6,558 nt of DNA. Origin: CAYUNA01 sp047629355. Lineage in GTDB: Bacteria > Bacteroidota > Bacteroidia > Chitinophagales > Saprospiraceae. The position numbers were made by a program, and so were the translations under genes. Numbering within the stretch: the stretch's first letter is position 1; every line of letters begins with the position of its first letter. The stretch lies in assembly GCA_047629355.1 (NCBI GenBank), contig JBLHWU010000301.1, forward strand, positions 1 through 6,558, written 5' to 3'. The notes under the pieces were generated by a model. It was not told the DNA's origin, searched no databases, and saw only the letters and a list, made by a program, of their open reading frames with translations. This document shows, in pieces, positions 1-5,770 of the stretch.

Positions 1-28
1 CCCCAATAATATAGTGTCACGTACTTAA

Positions 29-217
29 GTAACGGTAAAAAAATAACTCCGCCATCTATCAAGTATTTCTTTTGCCCTTATTTTCCACTTTTGAAACAGT
101 CATTATGTAGAGATAACTCCTATTTCAAAAGTAAACATCTTTTGCCATTTCGACCGAAGTGGAGAAAAAGACCAAAATAAATGTTGCCAGATGGCGGACT
201 TATTCTTTCACCGTTAC
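29..217. mobile_element. MITE-like palindromic element with TAA flanks
   Basis: The two ends are long imperfect inverted repeats. Bases 29-57 match the reverse complement of 189-217 at 26 of 29 positions, and weaker similarity continues inward to about 90 and 157 (CCACTT against AAGTGG). The outer ends are GTAACGG and CCGTTAC. The trinucleotide TAA lies directly outside both ends (26-28 and 218-220), which fits a 3-bp target duplication. Inside is a perfect 10-bp inverted repeat, ACTTTTGAAA at 87-96 with TTTCAAAAGT at 123-132, and a smaller hairpin at 145-162. No transposase is encoded, so this would be a non-autonomous element moved by an enzyme elsewhere in the genome. It lies 32 bp beyond the stop of truA and could also act as a transcription end. 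I cannot assign it to an insertion-sequence family. The palindrome is certain; its mobility is inferred. Confidence 0.6.
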
Positions 218-249
218 TAAGAATAGAATCATCCCTTATTCGCTCCCCT

Positions 250-1014
250 TTAGGAACTGGAGATTTTTTTATTCAAAAATGGATAAACTACTTCCGCCAA
301 ATACAAACCTTGCGGATAAGCTGCCCGATAAAATTTAGGAGAAATGCCCGTTTTTAGAGTGTTTTCAAAGGCTTTTACGCTCATTTTACCATAACCAACC
401 GCCAGTATATTGCCAACTAATAGCCGAATCATGCCTCTCAAAAAACGGTTAGCCGTAATGATGAAAACTATCTTCTGGTCTTTGTTATCAATGTTAAAGT
501 GTGCTTTTTTAATATGACAAACGGTGTGTTTATACAAATCTGGTTGCTTACAAAATGCGCGAAAATCGGAAGTTTTTGTAATTAATTGAGCCGCAATTTT
601 TAGCTTTTCTAAATCTAAATTTTCAAAAGAATAATACGCACTCAATTCGCTCAAAAACGCATTTTTTTGACCATGAATGTGGTATTTATAAGTACGAGAA
701 GTCGCATCATATTGCGCATGATTGGGATAGTCAACGGGTAAGCATTCAAAAATTGAAATATCATTGGGCAGCATCCGATTGAGCCGCTCGACAGGATCGT
801 AATCAAATCCTTTTTCGATGACGATGTGGGCATAAAATTGGCTCGCGTGTACACCCGCGTCCGTGCGCCCGCAACCGATACAAGTGGTGGATGCGCCAAC
901 CATTTTGGATATTGTTTCTTCCAGCGTTTGTTGGATAGTATTGGGCGTATTGATTTGCCGTTGCCAGCCGCTGTAATTTGTGCCTTTGTATGCCAAATGC
1001 AAAAAATATTTCAT
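250..1014 (-). CDS. truA: tRNA pseudouridine(38-40) synthase TruA
   Basis: TruA converts uridines 38, 39 and 40 of the tRNA anticodon arm to pseudouridine in the cytoplasm and needs no cofactor. The 254-residue product has the usual bacterial length. It opens with the family N-terminus (YKGTNYSGWQRQ, residues 9-20). The catalytic motif GRTDAGVHA is at 49-57, with the nucleophilic aspartate at Asp52. A conserved SRTYKY segment is at 106-111, and the C-terminal FLRGMIRLLVGN motif is at 191-202. The start at 1014 is favoured because the conserved N-terminal motif follows at once. No Shine-Dalgarno sequence is visible, as is common in Bacteroidota. A promoter-like TATCCTTG lies only a few bases upstream. 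The gene reads toward the MITE-like element at 29-217. A small unrelated ORF lies upstream on the same strand. The identification is secure. Confidence 0.97.
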   Translation of the reverse strand: MKYFLHLAYKGTNYSGWQRQINTPNTIQQTLEETISKMVGASTTCIGCGRTDAGVHASQFYAHIVIEKGFDYDPVERLNRMLPNDISIFECLPVDYPNHAQYDATSRTYKYHIHGQKNAFLSELSAYYSFENLDLEKLKIAAQLITKTSDFRAFCKQPDLYKHTVCHIKKAHFNIDNKDQKIVFIITANRFLRGMIRLLVGNILAVGYGKMSVKAFENTLKTGISPKFYRAAYPQGLYLAEVVYPFLNKKISSS

Positions 1015-1016
1015 TC

Positions 1017-1050
1017 GGCAAGGATACCCTAAAATACAAAAATCTCCAAG
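1017..1050 (-). promoter_or_regulatory. possible truA promoter close to the start codon
   Basis: On the minus strand, TATCCTTG (7 of 8 matches to TAnnTTTG) lies just before the truA ATG, with a CTTG 20 bases further upstream, the expected spacing for a Bacteroidota promoter. The initiation site would fall at or within a few bases of the ATG, giving a leaderless or nearly leaderless message. This is a match to a short motif in AT-rich DNA, so it is only suggestive. An upstream promoter reading through the 78-residue ORF is equally possible. Confidence 0.3.
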
Positions 1051-1110
1051 TCTTTTGTATTCTTTCTCTGGATTTTAAGAAAATACAAAAGTCTCTAAAA
1101 CTTTTGTATT
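1031..1110. repeat. two tandem copies of a 31-bp palindrome
   Basis: Bases 1031-1061 and 1080-1110 are direct copies of each other, 27 of 31 identical with a 49-bp period. Each copy is itself an inverted repeat: AATACAAAA with TTTTGTATT in the first, and AATACAAAAGT with ACTTTTGTATT (11 bp, 7-nt loop) in the second. The second copy lies inside the 3' end of the 78-residue minus-strand ORF. The first lies between that ORF and truA. They could serve as transcription terminators or as sites for a DNA- or RNA-binding protein. The origin by duplication is inferred from the identity. Confidence 0.7.
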
Positions 1111-1311
1111 GTAGGCAACTGGCGTTTTACCTTCTGGTTTTGCCTCCATCTTCAACCATTCTTTAACGGTATCAGGAATCAACCTTTCGTAGTCTTCATC
1201 CGTTCCATAAGTGACGGCGGCAAACAAGGCTACGTGGAATAAAATCGTGACAATCGCAGCTGTTACATGTCGAAATCGAGCTGCACGGGCGAATTTTTTT
1301 GTATTGTTCAT
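1075..1311 (-). CDS. small hypothetical single-pass membrane protein
   Basis: I do not recognise this 78-residue protein. The N-terminus is basic (KKFARAARFRH, residues 5-15). One hydrophobic stretch at about 16-36 (TAAIVTILFHVALFAAV and flanks) would span the membrane once or act as an uncleaved signal anchor. A charged, acidic and lysine-containing tail follows from residue 38 and would lie outside the membrane if the positive-inside rule holds. Residues 68-77 are encoded by one copy of a palindromic repeat, so the natural C-terminus may have been replaced when the repeat arose. The start at 1311 is the first ATG and puts the basic segment directly before the hydrophobic one. The codons read like a real short gene, but no family motif supports it. 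It could also be a spurious ORF. Confidence 0.5.
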   Translation of the reverse strand: MNNTKKFARAARFRHVTAAIVTILFHVALFAAVTYGTDEDYERLIPDTVKEWLKMEAKPEGKTPVAYNTKVLETFVFS

Positions 1312-1335
1312 AACTGCTTTTTTGCGTAAAACGCT

Positions 1336-1343
1336 TAAATTTG
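1336..1343 (+). promoter_or_regulatory. possible -7 element upstream of the SUI1 gene
   Basis: TAAATTTG, followed by C, matches the Bacteroidota -7 consensus TAnnTTTG at all defined positions and points toward the SUI1/YciH gene. The nearest upstream TTTG (1321-1324) is closer than the usual spacing of about 19-20 bases, so the upstream half is poor. If used, the transcript would have a leader of about 150 bases that contains the large palindrome at 1394-1488. Confidence 0.3.
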
Positions 1344-1393
1344 CGGTTATAGTCTTTAATATTAGTTAAATTATTTATAAGAAACTTTTTAAA

Positions 1394-1488
1394 AGAAGTC
1401 AGAAGTCAGAGCATTTCATTGTCAGAAGTCAGAAATATACCAGTATTCTCTGACCTCTGACAATGAAATAGTCTGACTTCTGACTTCT
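1394..1488. repeat. large palindromic intergenic repeat, copy 1
   Basis: Two 40-base arms, 1394-1433 and 1449-1488, are inverted copies that pair at 37 of 40 positions around a 15-base loop. Each arm contains several AGAAGTCAGA-like units, so there is also an internal direct repeat. Runs of T outside the left arm and A outside the right arm extend the symmetry. A related, more diverged copy lies at about 4195-4281 between the two polyamine genes. Two copies in one short window suggest a dispersed REP/MITE-like family. The right arm ends 15 bases before the ATG of the SUI1/YciH gene, so a transcript from further upstream would carry a very stable hairpin next to the ribosome-binding region. 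Confidence 0.8.
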
Positions 1489-1503
1489 CAAAAAAATATA
1501 TCA

Positions 1504-1857
1504 ATGGGCAAAAAAAGTAAGAAAAACAGAATTGGAGTAGTCTATTCTACCAATGACAATTATGATTACGACCACAATGACAGTGAAGATGAAATAGAAG
1601 ATTTAGCTGTGAATCAGCAAAAATTGCGGGTGATGATTGACCGAAAACAGCGCGGTGGAAAGGAGGTGACCTTGATTACAGGATTCGTCGGTTCGGAGGA
1701 TAGTTTGAAAGAATTGGGCAAATTTTTGAAGCAAAAATGTGGTGTTGGTGGGGCTGCAAAAAATGGTGAAATGATTGTGCAAGGAAATCAGCGAGATAAG
1801 GTGGTGAAGTTGTTGAAGGATAAGGGGTATACGCAGACCAAGGCTTCGGGCGGATGA
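1504..1857 (+). CDS. yciH: SUI1/YciH-family translation initiation factor
   Basis: This 117-residue protein belongs to the SUI1 (eIF1-like) family. Bacterial YciH proteins are thought to affect start-codon and initiator-tRNA selection on the small ribosomal subunit, though their role is less well established than that of eukaryotic eIF1. The SUI1 domain covers about residues 40-112. It has the typical basic loop RKQRGGKEVTLITGF (47-61), which in the family contacts the ribosome. The C-terminal part contains KFLKQKCGVGGAAKNGEMIV (73-92) and a final helix DKVVKLLKDKGY (98-109). The N-terminal 35 residues are low-complexity, basic then acidic (YDYDHNDSEDEIED), and probably disordered. Length is normal for the bacterial branch. 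The ATG has only an A-rich stretch before it and no Shine-Dalgarno sequence. A 95-bp palindrome stands immediately upstream, and a strong hairpin follows the stop. Confidence 0.94.
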   Translation: MGKKSKKNRIGVVYSTNDNYDYDHNDSEDEIEDLAVNQQKLRVMIDRKQRGGKEVTLITGFVGSEDSLKELGKFLKQKCGVGGAAKNGEMIVQGNQRDKVVKLLKDKGYTQTKASGG

Positions 1858-1871
1858 TTTTTCTGCATATA

Positions 1872-1904
1872 AAAACATGGTGATTTTTAAAATCACCATG
1901 TTTT
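1872..1904. terminator. bidirectional terminator between convergent genes
   Basis: AAAACATGGTGATTTT at 1872-1887 and its exact 16-base inverted partner at 1889-1904 surround a single base, so the inner A/T pairs must open to form the loop. The outer AAAA/TTTT arms give a U-tract in either direction. It sits between the stop of the SUI1/YciH gene and the stop of prmC, which converge, so it can end both transcripts. Confidence 0.85.
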
Positions 1905-1915
1905 GAATTTGTAAA

Positions 1916-2761
1916 TTATGTCAATCTCCCACAAATCATTCTATCTTTTTCTTGCAAATCTTGGTTGATTTGAATGCTTTGTAATTTATTGATTGTCAAT
2001 AGACTATAGACGTCTTTGGCATTGTATTCATTCATTTCAAAAAATAGCAAACCATTTTTATTCCCTTTTTGTAAAGCAAATTCCGTAATGGTTTTATAAA
2101 AAATAAGTGGTTCTTCCTCGGCTACAAATAATGCTAAATCAGGCTCATATCTCAATACATTTTCAGGCATCAATGCTCGTTCAGAAGGCGGAATGTAAGG
2201 TGGGTTGGAGATGATGATGTCAAAATTTCTCAAAGTTTTCCAATCGTTTTTATTCAAAATATCAACTTGGAAAAAATCAATTTCCGTATCATTTAAAATC
2301 GCGTTTTCTTTAGCAATTTTCAATGCTTTTTCAGAAATATCGCAGGCAGAAATACGGCAAGTTGGCAATTCTGTTTTCAACGTAATCGGAATGCAGCCGC
2401 TACCTGTTCCAATATCTAAAATCGAGAGACTTCGCCCATCTTGTCGTGCCGTTTCGATAATCCAATAGACCAATTCTTCCGTTTCTGGACGTGGAATTAG
2501 GACGTTTTGGTTGACTTTAAATTTTAAACCGTAGAAATCTGCTTCACCAAGAATGTATTGGACAGGTTCGTGATTCAGTAGCCGTTGTTGAATGGTTTGT
2601 AATCTTTGGAAATCGACGTCTGAAAAAGATTGGTCGGACGGTCTTTTTAGTTGAAAGGCGTCTTCAAAGACGATTCGGGATATACTGGTAGCTTCGCCTT
2701 CGCCGTAGAGAGGCGTTAGGGCTGCGATAAAACCTTGGTAGACTTGTTTAGAATGTTGCAT
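1916..2761 (-). CDS. prmC: peptide chain release factor N5-glutamine methyltransferase PrmC
   Basis: PrmC transfers a methyl group from S-adenosylmethionine to the glutamine of the GGQ motif in release factors 1 and 2, which improves translation termination. The 281-residue length is typical. Residues 1-80 form the helical N-terminal release-factor-binding domain. The linker holds the conserved VLIPRPETEELV (87-98). The Rossmann methyltransferase fold follows, with motif I ILDIGTGSGCIPI (114-126), an acidic motif II position at Asp141, and the catalytic NPPY motif at 186-189, which binds the target glutamine. The ATG at 2761 gives a standard N-terminus and abuts the TAA that ends the frameshifted small ORF upstream. 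prmC often follows prfA, but no release-factor gene is present here. The shared terminator at 1872-1904 ends it. The identification is secure. Confidence 0.96.
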   Translation of the reverse strand: MQHSKQVYQGFIAALTPLYGEGEATSISRIVFEDAFQLKRPSDQSFSDVDFQRLQTIQQRLLNHEPVQYILGEADFYGLKFKVNQNVLIPRPETEELVYWIIETARQDGRSLSILDIGTGSGCIPITLKTELPTCRISACDISEKALKIAKENAILNDTEIDFFQVDILNKNDWKTLRNFDIIISNPPYIPPSERALMPENVLRYEPDLALFVAEEEPLIFYKTITEFALQKGNKNGLLFFEMNEYNAKDVYSLLTINKLQSIQINQDLQEKDRMICGRLT

Positions 2762-2940
2762 TTATAAAGATAAGGTTGCTATTTTTTTCACTTCTAATGT
2801 TTTTAACTTTGCTTCTGCATGTTGAATGAAACCGCTAATTATTTTCCGATTTTAGCCAATTCTACTTTGCTATATTTCTCTTTGTTCTCAACAATTTTAC
2901 CAGCAATTTCCATTACTTTTTCAAGTTGTTTTTTTAGCAT
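2762..2940 (-). pseudogene. short lysine-rich ORF, apparently split by a one-base frameshift
   Basis: From the ATG at 2940 a 33-residue ORF runs to a TAA at 2839-2841 (beginning MLKKQLEKVMEIAG). A one-base backward shift at the AAAA run near 2842-2845 reopens the frame and adds about 26 residues of similar character (KIISGFIQHAEAKLKTLEV). That frame ends with TAA exactly before the prmC ATG. The joined product of about 59 residues would be a charged amphipathic helix with coiled-coil-like spacing of L, I and V. The second part has no start codon of its own. It may be a decayed small gene, a homopolymer sequencing error in an intact gene, or a site of recoding. No slippery heptamer of the classic kind is present, so recoding is the least likely. 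I do not recognise the family. Confidence 0.4.
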
Positions 2941-3017
2941 ATTGAAAGTACAGTTTAAAAAACTAAACGTATGGTTTCTTTTAGAATTTTCGTGCTGATT
3001 ACCATATGTCGTCTCCG

Positions 3018-3040
3018 TGTGCCGTCAACCGTTCACCGTC
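3018..3040. repeat. short direct repeats of an ACGGT-type unit
   Basis: On the minus strand this stretch reads as three near-copies of (G)ACGGT/AACGGTT in a row, directly after the nspC stop codon. Simple arrays of this kind resemble low-complexity intergenic repeats. No hairpin or gene is evident in it, and its role is unknown. Confidence 0.35.
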
Positions 3041-4171
3041 CTAATCCATCCGCCCCTTATAATCCGTATATCCAAACGCTTTCATGATTTCCAATTCTCC
3101 ATTCTCCCGCAAAATCGCAATTGACGGATGTTTCACCCCATTAAACATCGTCGTCTTCACCAAGGTATAATGAATCATGTCTTTAAAAACAATAGGGTCG
3201 CCAATATTCAACGGCTTTTCAAACGAATATTCCGTCAAATAATCGCCTGCCAAGCAACTTACGCCACCCAAACGATACGTTGGCTTATCTTCAATCGGGT
3301 CAGTTGCGCCCACTACTTTTGGACGATACGGCATCTCCAAACAATCAGGTGTATGCGCAGTAAAAGACATATTCAAAATTGCCGTTTTGATGCCGCGACT
3401 CTCGTGAATGTCCATGACTTGGCTGTGCAAATCTCCCGTCTCCCAAGCAATTGCGCTGCCGGGTTCAAGTAAGATTTCTACCTTATGTTTTTTTCTAAAG
3501 TCTGTTAAGATTTTCACCAAATGGTCCGTATCGTAGCCTTTTTTTGTCATCAAATGACCGCCGCCCATATTGACCCATTTTAAATGTGGGAAGAGATGAC
3601 CAAATTTATTTTCTAAAATAGTCAACGTTTTTTCTAATTCATAACTCGTTGATTCACAAAGCGTATGAAAATGTAAACCTTCAATACCTGCAGGCAAACC
3701 ATCTTTAAATTTATCGTCCACCTCTCCCAAACGTGAGCCAGGCGCAGCAGGATTGTACAGCTCCGTCTCCACTTCCGAGTACTCAGGATTCACGCGAATG
3801 CCGCAACTTACTTTTTCCGAATGTGCCTCAATTTGCGGACGAAAAAACGCATACTGTGCAACTGAATTGAAGACTAAATGACTGCTGTATGTCAACATTT
3901 CTTCAAACTCACTAGGCATATACGCGACGGCATAAGTATGCGCCTTGCAACCCATTTCTTCATAAACCAAACGGGCTTCATTTAGTGAACTTGCCGTCGC
4001 ACCTGACAGATATTTTTTGACAAATGGAAAGGTTTTCCACATCGAAAATCCTTTTAAAGCCAAAATAATCGAAACACCCGCCCGCTGCTGTACGTCAGCG
4101 ATGAGTTCTAGGTTTTTTCTCAATAATACCTCTTCTAAAACGTAGCAAGGAGATGGGATTTTGTTCAACAT
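3041..4171 (-). CDS. nspC: carboxynorspermidine/carboxyspermidine decarboxylase
   Basis: This PLP-dependent enzyme decarboxylates carboxynorspermidine to norspermidine, or carboxyspermidine to spermidine, in the alternative polyamine pathway that does not use decarboxylated S-adenosylmethionine. The 376-residue protein has the alanine-racemase-like fold III of the family. The PLP lysine is Lys40 in ILALKGF (36-42). Other conserved segments are GSRLGEV (145-151), LHFHTLCE (166-173), the glycine-rich phosphate-binding GGGH (203-206), EPGSA (236-240) and the active-site cysteine segment SCLAGD (305-310). The C-terminal beta domain completes the dimer active site. The ATG at 4171 is the natural start, as the family N-terminus PSPCYVL begins at residue 6. 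Transcription probably comes from the synthase gene upstream, with a 112-bp gap occupied by a palindromic repeat. Which triamine is made cannot be decided from sequence; in Bacteroidota it is usually spermidine. Confidence 0.95.
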   Translation of the reverse strand: MLNKIPSPCYVLEEVLLRKNLELIADVQQRAGVSIILALKGFSMWKTFPFVKKYLSGATASSLNEARLVYEEMGCKAHTYAVAYMPSEFEEMLTYSSHLVFNSVAQYAFFRPQIEAHSEKVSCGIRVNPEYSEVETELYNPAAPGSRLGEVDDKFKDGLPAGIEGLHFHTLCESTSYELEKTLTILENKFGHLFPHLKWVNMGGGHLMTKKGYDTDHLVKILTDFRKKHKVEILLEPGSAIAWETGDLHSQVMDIHESRGIKTAILNMSFTAHTPDCLEMPYRPKVVGATDPIEDKPTYRLGGVSCLAGDYLTEYSFEKPLNIGDPIVFKDMIHYTLVKTTMFNGVKHPSIAILRENGELEIMKAFGYTDYKGRMD

Positions 4172-4190
4172 AAGTAAATTTTTTAGAAAA

Positions 4191-4281
4191 TGAGAAAGGT
4201 CAGAACGCTTTACTGTCAGAAGTCAGAAAAGCACAGCTCAATCTGACTTTTGGCAATAAAATGGTCTAACCTCTGCCTTCT
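4191..4281. repeat. palindromic intergenic repeat, copy 2 (diverged)
   Basis: The core GTCAGAAGTCAGA at 4215-4227 is identical to part of copy 1 (1421-1433). Around it the left arm (about 4195-4227) and right arm (about 4242-4281) pair imperfectly, with AGTCAGA/TCTGACT next to the loop and GGTCAGA/TCTAACC further out. The arms resemble those of 1394-1488 but carry many more substitutions, so this copy looks older. It fills most of the gap between the carboxynorspermidine synthase stop and the nspC start. In the mRNA it would form a hairpin that could uncouple expression of the two genes. Confidence 0.65.
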
Positions 4282-4283
4282 TT

Positions 4284-5489
4284 TTAAACCTCCAAATCAA
4301 TATCAAATTTCTCGTTCCATGCTAATCCTTCTTTTCCTAATTTATCCAAAAATGGGTCAGGATTGAATTCTTCCACATTGAAAACACCAGCACCAGACCA
4401 TTCTCCAGTCAGTACCATCATCGCGCCCAACATCGCAGGAACGCCCGTCGTATAGCTCACGCCCTGTGCGCCCGTCTCGTCATAAGCAGCTTGGTGACTG
4501 CAATTGTTCCAGATATAATAAGTGCGTTCTTTGCCGTCTTTAATGCCTTTGATACGGCAACCGATAGAGGTCTCACCAGAGTAATTTTCACCCAAGCTGC
4601 CAGGGTCAGGCAATACATATTTTAAGAAATTCAAGGGCACAACTTCGATACCTTTGTACATTATAGGGTCGATGCGTGACATGCCGATATTTTCAATTAC
4701 CCGAAGGTGCGTCAGATATTCTTGTCCAAAAGTCATCCAAAAACGTGCTCGTTTGATGGTTGGATAATTTTTAACCAAACTTTCCAATTCTTCGTGGTAC
4801 AAAACGTAGCTATCGCGCTTGCCGATATTCGGATAATCAAGTACTTGTTTGATTTCAAATGGCTTAGTTTCTACCCATTTGCCATTTTCCCAGTAGCGAC
4901 CTTTTTGCGTGATTTCACGGATATTAATTTCTGGATTAAAATTCGTCGCAAATGCCTTTCCGTGGTCACCGCCGTTGCAATCTACAATGTCCAAATAATG
5001 AATTTCATCAAAATGATGCTTCGCCGCTCGTGCCGTAAAAATGCTCGTCACACCCGGGTCAAATCCACAACCCAACACAGCGGTAATTCCTGCTGCTTTG
5101 AATCTATCTTGATACGCCCATTGCCACGAATATTCAAATTTCGCTTCGTCCTTTGGTTCATAATTGGCGGTATCCAAATAATGTACACCTGTTTCCAAAC
5201 AGGCATCCATAATCGTTAAATCTTGATAGGGTAGGGCAACGTGCAGGACTAATTTTGGTTGAAAACTACGAATTAATGCGACCAATTCTGGTACATTATC
5301 CGCGTCTACTTGCGCAGTCTTAATGCTGGTATGGCCCGTTGAAGCCATCGCATCTTTAGCAATTACATCGCACTTACTTTGGGTGCGGCTTGCCAACATA
5401 ATTTCTGAAAAAACTTCGGGATGTTGTGCACATTTAAACGTCACAACTCGACCGACACCACCTGCGCCGATAATGAGGATTTTTGACAT
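4284..5489 (-). CDS. carboxynorspermidine synthase (saccharopine dehydrogenase-like)
   Basis: The enzyme condenses L-aspartate semialdehyde with 1,3-diaminopropane or putrescine and reduces the Schiff base with NADPH, giving carboxynorspermidine or carboxyspermidine. That product is the substrate of the decarboxylase encoded next to it. The 401-residue protein begins with a Rossmann nucleotide-binding motif, ILIIGAGGVGRV (4-15), followed by SRTQSKC (34-40), where an arginine/lysine pattern suits NADP. Conserved downstream segments are LHVALPYQD (82-90), HYLDTANYEP (103-112), the GCGFDPGV loop (140-147) and an ISLYS-type C-terminal domain with YTTGVPAMLGA (346-356). Length is normal for the family, and it is shorter than bifunctional saccharopine dehydrogenases. 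True lysine-pathway saccharopine dehydrogenase is less likely because of the adjacent nspC. The start at 5489 places the Rossmann motif at the N-terminus. A promoter and structured leader lie upstream. Confidence 0.93.
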   Translation of the reverse strand: MSKILIIGAGGVGRVVTFKCAQHPEVFSEIMLASRTQSKCDVIAKDAMASTGHTSIKTAQVDADNVPELVALIRSFQPKLVLHVALPYQDLTIMDACLETGVHYLDTANYEPKDEAKFEYSWQWAYQDRFKAAGITAVLGCGFDPGVTSIFTARAAKHHFDEIHYLDIVDCNGGDHGKAFATNFNPEINIREITQKGRYWENGKWVETKPFEIKQVLDYPNIGKRDSYVLYHEELESLVKNYPTIKRARFWMTFGQEYLTHLRVIENIGMSRIDPIMYKGIEVVPLNFLKYVLPDPGSLGENYSGETSIGCRIKGIKDGKERTYYIWNNCSHQAAYDETGAQGVSYTTGVPAMLGAMMVLTGEWSGAGVFNVEEFNPDPFLDKLGKEGLAWNEKFDIDLEV

Positions 5490-5498
5490 TGGATTTCA

Positions 5499-5587
5499 AT
5501 TTTATTGTGAATAAAATGGTGATTGCTTACTTGTTATTAGTCATTAATCTTGCAAAGAGTTCAACTAATAAATGTGCTATCACATTT
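5499..5587 (-). promoter_or_regulatory. structured 5' leader of the polyamine genes
   Basis: Three perfect inverted repeats occupy the space between the promoter and the start codon. In the order of transcription they are a 7-bp stem with 4-nt loop (5570-5587, AAATGTG/CACATTT), a 6-bp stem with a large loop (5536-5541 with 5564-5569, ATTAGT/ACTAAT), and an 8-bp stem with 3-nt loop (5499-5517, ATTTTATT/AATAAAAT) ending 9 bases before the ATG. Such a leader could control translation, and polyamine genes are often feedback-controlled. The pairing is seen directly; the regulation is a guess. Some of these short AT-rich palindromes may be chance or protein-binding sites. Confidence 0.4.
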
Positions 5588-5593
5588 TAAAAT

Positions 5594-5624
5594 GCAAATG
5601 TAATTTTTTTGTAGAAAAGGACAA
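5594..5624 (-). promoter_or_regulatory. Bacteroidota-type promoter for the polyamine genes
   Basis: On the minus strand TACATTTGC (5602-5594) matches TAnnTTTG fully. A TTG (5624-5622) lies 19 bases upstream of it, which is the usual spacing for the primary sigma factor of this phylum. Initiation would fall at about 5587, giving a leader of roughly 100 bases before the carboxynorspermidine synthase ATG. Confidence 0.65.
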
Positions 5625-5727
5625 GCAATTTCTTCCTGTTTCGGAACTTTTTAAAATGCTTTCCAGTTATTCCTCCCGTGCAAGTTAAAATGCTGCTTTT
5701 TTTAAATAAAATTCAATCATTCTTAAA

Positions 5728-5748
5728 CTACGCAAAAATATTGCGTAG
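5728..5748. promoter_or_regulatory. 8-bp palindrome upstream of the tRNA-like array, possible operator
   Basis: CTACGCAA at 5728-5735 and TTGCGTAG at 5741-5748 are perfect inverted repeats around AAATA. The palindrome ends 9 bases before the -7-like element at 5757-5764, and its right arm contains the only TTG upstream of it. A dimeric regulator bound here would overlap the polymerase site. It could alternatively be a terminator-like hairpin, but no T-run follows. Confidence 0.45.
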
Positions 5749-5756
5749 TAGTACCA

Positions 5757-5764
5757 CACCTTTG
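5757..5764 (+). promoter_or_regulatory. -7-like element for the pseudoknot/tRNA-like transcript
   Basis: CACCTTTG, followed by CA, matches 7 of 8 positions of TAnnTTTG in the common Bacteroidota form ACCTTTGCA. The upstream TTG at 5741-5743 is only 13 bases away, shorter than usual. The predicted initiation point, 6-7 bases downstream, is at about 5770-5771, exactly where the structured RNA starts with CAACGG. That coincidence supports the call more than the motif does. Confidence 0.45.
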
Positions 5765-5770
5765 CATCAT

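Noticed and set aside
651..1039. Several open frames overlapping the 5' half of truA on both strands.
   Set aside because: All overlap the confirmed truA coding region and show no protein-family features.
1394..1488. Possible CRISPR array because of repeated AGAAGTCAGA units.
   Set aside because: Repeats are short, arranged as one palindrome, with no regular unique spacers and no cas genes.
1603..1899. A 98-codon minus-strand open frame.
   Set aside because: Antisense to the SUI1/YciH gene and running into the terminator palindrome.
3128..3472. A 114-codon plus-strand open frame.
   Set aside because: Antisense to nspC, whose catalytic motifs are intact; composition is that of a shadow frame.
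3041..4171. Diaminopimelate decarboxylase or arginine decarboxylase as alternative names for the PLP enzyme.
   Set aside because: The length, the ALKGF and SCLAGD motifs and the adjacent synthase gene all fit carboxynorspermidine decarboxylase better.
4707..5219. A 170-codon plus-strand open frame.
   Set aside because: It lies entirely antisense to the well-supported carboxynorspermidine synthase gene and has no recognisable domain.
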